A stretch of 64,000 nt of DNA from Sweltsa coloradensis (taxonomy: Eukaryota; Arthropoda; Insecta; Plecoptera; Chloroperlidae). The position numbers and the translations under genes were made by a program. Positions 59,020 through 64,000 of this stretch are shown in pieces. The stretch is from the NCBI GenBank assembly GCA_024449915.1, contig JAMZAV010000153.1, positions 372,001 to 436,000 of the forward strand. The letters are read 5' to 3'. The notes beneath the pieces were generated by a model that made no database searches, was not told the DNA's origin, and saw only the letters and a list, made by a program, of their open reading frames with translations. How positions within the stretch are numbered: the first letter of the stretch is position 1; each line of letters begins with the position of its first letter.

Positions 59020-59912
59020 CCTATATCATATATGTTAATGATCAGGCCACCTTTCTGGATGAGGGTATTCTCACACAATATGCGGATGACTCCAGCCATC
59101 TGCTGACCCTACCTAAACATCATCCCTCTCAGGCACTTGCCCCCCTAATCAACAGCCAAGTGGCCAAAATGTCATCATACAGCCGCGACAATGAACTCTA
59201 CATCTCGCGCTCTAAAACGGTATACTTATACTTCCACACTCCCAATAAGATCCCACTGGCTAGTCCCCTAGTTCATCTAGAGTTTGATATAATCCCCCGC
59301 GCTTCTAGTGTAAAAGTCCTCGGCCTTGCATTGACCGAAAAACTCGACTGGTCTATCCATGTTAACCATGTTGCCAACAAAATTTTATCTGGATGCTACT
59401 CTATCCGTAAGCTCAAACAAATTGTTCACCCCCATATCTTATTGCAAGTCTACTTTGCCCACATCCACTCTCACTTATCCTATGGCCTGCTATTTTGGGG
59501 AGCCTCCCCCCAAGCAAATAGAATATTTATCCTCCAAAAGAGAGCGATACGCATTATTGCGGGTGTCTCTAGAAAACACTCCTGTAGGGAGCTCTTTAAG
59601 GAATTAGGAATTCTAACTCTAGCATGCACACTCATCCAGTCTGCTGCACTCTTTGTTCGCACAAATAGTAACCTCTTCCCTCTCAATGCGTCTGTGCACT
59701 GCCACAACACAAGAGCCATCCTTCACATACATAGGCCACCCCACCACCTGCGCCTTTTTGCACTGGGCCCCGAGTACCTTGCCTCCACCCTTTACAACAA
59801 GCTCCCAGAAAACATAAAAACCTCCCCCACCCTGCCCTCCTTCAAACACAAGTTAAAAATATATCTCATAGCAAACAGCTTCTACTCGGTTAGTGACTAC
59901 CTCTCCATGTAA
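59016..59912 (+). pseudogene. LINE reverse transcriptase, catalytic box and C-terminal domain
   Basis: Continues the previous frame after the frameshift: LAYIIYVNDQ, then the catalytic motif C, QYADDSSHLL (YADD at about 59078-59089), the thumb region with KTVYLYFH and VKVLGLALTEKLDWSIHVNH, and the C-terminal domain RAIRIIAGVSRKHSCRELFK, LYNKLPENIKTS and FKHKLKIYLI typical of CR1/Jockey-type ORF2. No stop between 59016 and the terminal TAA at 59910. So the catalytic domain carries just one visible lesion and the insertion is fairly young. Confidence 0.9.
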
Positions 59913-60383
59913 ATAATAAAGAATTATAAATAATGAACAATTAAATAATAATAAATAAAAACAGATATTCTAGCTAAATTCAGCAATGATATATCACCTG
60001 TTAAGTCCTGTTTCAAAGTAAACTAAAATTGTAACATATGGTTACGATTTTTTAGTTATATGCCTCCATATCATTATGTCTCTTACTTTCATCTGTACCA
60101 TTATCTTGCACCAATTGTAAATCACCTCATCGAACAATTCTCTTCTCCAGTTATACTTTCATAAAATAATATATTATATCAATCTCATTATTATTATTAA
60201 TAGCAACTCGCTTATTTTCAAATTCCACTTTTCCTTATTAGTATTTATATTTTCCATCATTATCATGTGAAGCTATTTATGGACGTGTTGCTTATTTATT
60301 AGATTATTATATTATATTAGATTATTCATTCCCTCTCTCTCAAGAGGGGTTATATCTGTTACCATGTATCGGTCGAATGAATA

Positions 60384-60415
60384 AATTGAAATTGAAATTG
60401 AAATTGAAATTGAAA
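60384..60415 (+). repeat. ATTGAA hexanucleotide tail of the LINE
   Basis: Five perfect ATTGAA units close the 3' UTR. Simple-repeat tails of this kind mark the 3' end of many Jockey- and CR1-like elements. Confidence 0.9.
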
Positions 60416-60731
60416 TATACACTACTCGAGAGTCGAGTCAAGTGAATCACAGTTTACAGCGTCGCGAGTGTTTGCTCTCTGCCAACACCTCCAAGAAGCA
60501 GCTAAATGTGTTTCGAGTTAAGACAAGTGGAATTATAACCGAGGCCCAAGGGACGCCGCGCTGAGACAGCGTCAACACAATCAATGGGTATGGTAATGCG
60601 TCGAGAAGCGTCGCCAATAATCCACTAAGACTAAGAGGGGTGAAACTTAAGGGGTGGGGGAGGAAAGAAGAAGCGCTTAAGAGTATGCGGAAGCGGGTTC
60701 TGCCCTCGGTAATATCTCCTCCTGAAGACCT

Positions 60732-61064
60732 ACGATATTTACGAGTTGTTTTCCGAACAAATTTTGGGGCAATGCTAAGTGCGGCCAGCTTGTTCCACAT
60801 CCCCCCAAAAAAAAAATCAAAAAAGCAACTTTTTTACATTTTGGTGTATGATACTATTTAAAACCGATACGCACTTCGGTTTTTGATACGATTTTTAAAC
60901 ATACATTTTGTTTTAAAATCGGATCAGAGACTGGTTCTAAAAATCGAAAATACGATTTTTTTAAATGTGCCGTTTGGGGGGATGTTAAGCAATTAATTAA
61001 AAAATTATCTCGGGCCGTACTTAGCATTGCCCTAAAGTTTTTAGGAAACAATTCGTAAATATCC
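60732..61064. repeat. Hairpin, about 54-bp outer arms
   Basis: GATATTTACGAGTTGTTTTC ... GGGGCAATGCTAAGTGCGGC (60732-60786) is mirrored at 61012-61064, and CATCCCCCCAAA/TTTGGGGGGATG continue the stem. It is flanked on both sides by direct copies of CTTAAGGGG...GGGAGGAAAGAAG (60648 and 61127). Confidence 0.75.
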
Positions 61065-62014
61065 TTGGTCTACAAGAGAATATATTACGATACCAGTTTA
61101 CACGGGAGAATCGACTTCCGCAGCCTCTTAAGGGGCGCGGGAGGAAAGAAGCGTCACTTAAGAGGCGGCCACATTGTTTCAATACCTCCAAGTGTTGAAA
61201 CACAATCAGCGGGCGTGATAATGAGATAAGTGTACACAGGCGGTGGGTGGGAGAGCGATACCGCGGGGTGGGGGTGGGGGGTAAGTCGATACGGTGGGGC
61301 TGCGGCGACGGCAGACACCTCAGCCCAGGACTATACAGACCACAGGTCACTTTGTAGGGATACGCTCGACGCCACGGGTGCTGGATGATTGCAATTAGCG
61401 ACGCTTTGTCACAACTGTACGTGGTTTGGTTAAGCGGGAACAAAACTGTCCAAGGGACAAAAATTAATTACAACTAAAATGCGTCACAACTATAGTAATT
61501 AATGGTTAAATGATTAAATTTAACAATTAGTTGGCTAGAGTAAACCGCGAATAAAACAAGAAACTATGAAAAGTGGTGACAGTTCAATTTGCAAATGCGT
61601 CAAAGTAAATAATAAAACAGGGATATAAATGAATAACATTTTGTTACATCGCAAAGCCGATACCAACAACGTAGGAAATTCAAACGTATCTCCTGAGTGA
61701 AATACATCATTGAATCAGTAAGTAATAAAAAATAATAACAGGGAACAGGGAAACAGATAAGGTATAATTGAAAATATTTAAATGTTATCTACAAAACTTA
61801 CATTTTCTCTCCTGCACATGAAACCGTACGACTCGATATTTTTTAATGCCAACAAATCAAGGTTGAACACATCAATTAAAAGTGTACGTATATAGGTTGA
61901 TAAACTTGACATTATAATCACAGGGGCTCATACAGGAGGCAATATCCACCCCCCCCAACCCCCTTTTAAAAAAATAGAGAATTCGAGATTTGCAATTTTA
62001 CATTTCATTGTTCA
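61065..62014. other. No gene; one GC-rich patch
   Basis: 61090-61400 is GC-rich and partly repeats 60480-60690 in altered order (ACCTCCAAG, CACAATCA-GGG-ATAATG, AGGAAAGAAGCG). The 140-codon minus-strand frame 61021-61443 is proline- and serine-rich and matches nothing I know. Confidence 0.35.
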
Positions 62015-62361
62015 TAAAGCGGGCTGTCACACGATTGAGAAAATCGCGCGAGTTGGCTCGCGCGAGTTTATTACCATCCTTGTCACACGACAGTCAAAGA
62101 AGGTAACCAACAAGCGCCACCTAATGGTGTTCACGGGTCACGCGACATGGTAGGGGGTTCTGATTGGCTCTCCCTACCTCGACTCGCTAGGAAGTTGAAC
62201 AAGCTGGACATTTTTGTAGCGAGCGCGAGCTCGCGCTCGCTGGCTCACCGTCTGACGGCGAGGCGCTGAGCTCCATGTAAACAAGTGTAGGCCTACTCCC
62301 AGAAGAGTTACTCGCGCGAGCCAACTCGCGCGATTTTCTCAATCGTCTGACAGGCGCTTTA
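62015..62361. mobile_element. MITE, 347 bp, 51-bp terminal inverted repeats
   Basis: TAAAGCGGGCTGTCACACGA ... GTTGGCTCGCGCGAG (62015-62066) is mirrored at 62311-62361 with three or four mismatches. The outer TA could be a TA target duplication, as in Tc1/mariner-type elements, but this is ambiguous. The centre has a perfect 24-bp palindrome at 62218-62241 made of GCGAGCGCGAG and its inverse. No coding capacity. GC content is unlike the flanks. Confidence 0.85.
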
Positions 62362-62369
62362 GGTATGCA

Positions 62370-62497
62370 TTACACATACAAATCATTAGACATTTACTGT
62401 TATTTACTTATTTTTAATTTAAGTGTAAGTAAATAAGTAATAAGTAAATAAATTATAAGTAAATAACAGTGAAAAGTCTAATGATTTGTATGTGTAA
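62370..62497. repeat. Hairpin, about 42-bp arms, beside the MITE
   Basis: TTACACATACAAATCATTAG ... GTTATTTACTTA (62370-62410) is mirrored at 62455-62497 around an AT-rich loop of TAAGTAAA-like repeats. It starts 9 bp after the MITE's right end. Confidence 0.8.
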
Positions 62498-63570
62498 CGT
62501 TACTACCTGTTATATAGTTTCAATTTTTATAGGTATATGCATATTGCATATGCATTCACTGTTCGAGGTATAGAAACTATTGACACGCCGGTGAAAGACG
62601 CCAAAGACAACACAAAGAAGCTTATCAACACCCCACATCTATGACTCAGGGTCATGGGTGAGTCCCTACATAATCAACTACATCATTTTGATTTAACATT
62701 GTTGCAGGTTGCTGTATGAAACAGAAAGTTGTGAATGGCGCCTTGATTTTCAAGCGCACCTGTAAAGTTTCACCGAAAAGGATCACAACGACGCAGGTAA
62801 CACTTGAGTCAAGCACAGATACCGCAACTCCCCTGTACAAACCACACCTCGACAACGAGAGATTCAAGGGGCCTATTTACTTCTATCCAGATGACGTAAC
62901 CCTGTTTCCTCTCTCAACTCCTACTTCCATCCTGTCTCGTTCATTGTGCGCTATTCGCGAGAGCTGGAATCACCACAGTTGAAACTTTATAACGAACAGT
63001 CAACCAACTTGGCGTTGTCTTTTTGCGGTCGCCTCCGCCGCGAGCTGATTGGACAAAACCTTAGTTAAGGGCGTAAAAAGATCGAGGCACGAAAAAATCC
63101 ATAAGGAAATTAACATTTTTACATTTTAAATTGCGTATTAATGAAGTCTGCGCTAATTTCTAAAACACATTATCTTTCGCCTTTGCAGTGTATGTATTAT
63201 TGAAACTATTCGCGTGTGTCTATATTTTGTCACATGACGTACCTCCAAAGAGAGATAACTTGGCAGAATTTAAAATAGTGTTTTTACTTCTAGTGTCGTA
63301 AAATTAAACACAGAACTAGATTTCACAATGCAAAGATGCAATACTGCGACGTCAAATAATAAATATATATACGTGTGTAGGCCGATTCCTAATTGGTAGC
63401 GTGTTGTGGTCGATCGAGTTTGAGTTTTTGTCACGAAACGTCTCTTTTATTGCAATATTGATTCGAAACGATGAGTGGTGATAGATGAGGGTGAAGGACA
63501 ATTACAAAAAATCCATGCATAAAGCAGGTTTTTAATACGCGTACTCCTAGTTGTCATACGCTTCGGACAT
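62498..63570. other. No gene recognised
   Basis: A better-balanced stretch at 62580-63000 carries 88-codon (plus) and 71-codon (minus) frames without recognisable domains. The rest is AT-rich. Confidence 0.35.
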
Positions 63571-64000
63571 AAATAATAAATAAATAAATAAATAATAAAT
63601 TTTATTTAGAGTCTACCCACTCAGTTATATAACTGATTTTCAGTGGGGGACTTTAAATCAAAGCGACCAAGCCAACCCTGCAGGCCCCGACGCAATCGAC
63701 GAGTGAGCGATAACCAACCAAAGATCGATATTTTTAATAGGAAATATGGCAATCAGTGGTATGGACAGTGCGAACACCCGCGAATCAACGCCAGAATCAA
63801 CAAGGCCGATTCAGAACAACTCTGAAATTTATTATGTGCTTCGTTGCTAGGACGGCTCCAAAGTCACCGTTTACAAACTCCTAAGACAAGAACTGATGGA
63901 CTGAAGTCCAAATCAGAAGTTAAAAAACTTCTGACTTTAGCGGGAATCGAACCCTGGACCTTCTGCATTGGAAGCAGATACGCTAACAACAAGACCAACG
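63571..64000 (-). mobile_element. SINE-A, essentially complete, runs to the window end
   Basis: Read on the minus strand from 64000, it begins CGTTGGTCTTGTTGTTAGCG (one base short of the GCGTTGG start). It has TCTGCTTCCAATGCAGAAGG, box B GGGTTCGATTCCCGCT, the whole body, the CCCACTGAAAATCAGTTATA hairpin, and a long ATTTATTT tail at 63571-63603. It is very close to the copy at 37172-37590, so both are young. Confidence 0.92.

Larger units (their letters stand above)
57554..60416 (+). mobile_element. 5'-truncated non-LTR retrotransposon (Jockey/CR1-type LINE)
   Basis: In order: the C-terminal end of an AP-like endonuclease, a linker with frameshifts, a reverse transcriptase split by one frameshift, a C-terminal domain, an AT-rich 3' UTR (59913-60383) and an (ATTGAA)n tail (60384-60415). 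The element copies itself by target-primed reverse transcription. This copy lacks ORF1 and most of the endonuclease and has stops, so it cannot move. The pyrimidine-rich, C-rich composition of the coding part contrasts with its AT-rich host. It is in the opposite orientation to the dystrophin exon. No RNase H domain was seen. The exact clade is not resolved by eye. Confidence 0.93.

Noticed and set aside
60447..60800. A 117-codon minus-strand frame
   Set aside because: It extends into the hairpin at 60732 and has no family resemblance.
61021..61443. A 140-codon minus-strand frame
   Set aside because: Proline- and serine-rich translation of a GC-rich, partly repeated patch that overlaps a hairpin arm. 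No recognisable domain.
1..64000. Bacterial operons, prophage, CRISPR arrays or endogenous virus genes
   Set aside because: No long coding frames, ribosome-binding sites, spaced repeats or viral protein motifs were seen. The content is typical of a repeat-rich animal intron.

Overview
The window looks like non-coding nuclear DNA from an animal, most likely an arthropod. It is AT-rich, lacks long open frames, and is crowded with tRNA-derived SINEs, a non-LTR retrotransposon, Penelope-like remnants, MITEs and large foldback (inverted) repeats. There is no bacterial-style gene organisation, CRISPR array or operon. Almost every open frame of 60-110 codons here is fortuitous or lies in a repeat.

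The one conventional host exon I can support is a 99-bp minus-strand exon at 39964-40062. Both splice sites are clean and it encodes 33 residues of a dystrophin-type spectrin repeat (DWL ... VVVGDVGDI ... KQK). It ends in phase 0 after KQK, which I recall as the position of the human dystrophin exon 51/52 junction. By inference most of the window is intron of a minus-strand dystrophin gene. I found no second exon, so the flanking introns would be at least about 24 kb (5' side) and 40 kb (3' side).

Layout: 1-13 kb holds degenerate tandem repeats next to a CpG-rich block, a Penelope-like (GIY-YIG) fragment, and a local duplication (about 10.5-13.2 kb) invaded by a SINE, a CTAG-flanked MITE and a new hairpin. 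13-25 kb is mostly unique sequence with scattered repeats. 25.2-26.6 kb is a 1.4-kb foldback. 27-38 kb carries SINE-A copies, a threefold amplification of a SINE head, and a near-perfect 488-bp hairpin. 39-46 kb holds the dystrophin exon and mostly unique sequence. 46.4-49 kb is a 2.5-kb foldback, followed by a long GTGA microsatellite. 53.6-55.5 kb is a third large foldback with a nested MITE-like hairpin. 57.5-60.4 kb is a 5'-truncated LINE with endonuclease and reverse transcriptase remnants. 60.7-64 kb holds more hairpins, a 347-bp MITE and a SINE-A running off the end.

The most unusual signal is a 17-bp core, TGGTGGAGGTGCCGGGT. It occurs 12 times on both strands (9 exact, 3 with one mismatch) in at least three otherwise unrelated repeat contexts. 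Read on the other strand it looks like a tRNA 3' end with CCA. Repeat family names (SINE-A to D, G, M) are labels made up for this annotation.
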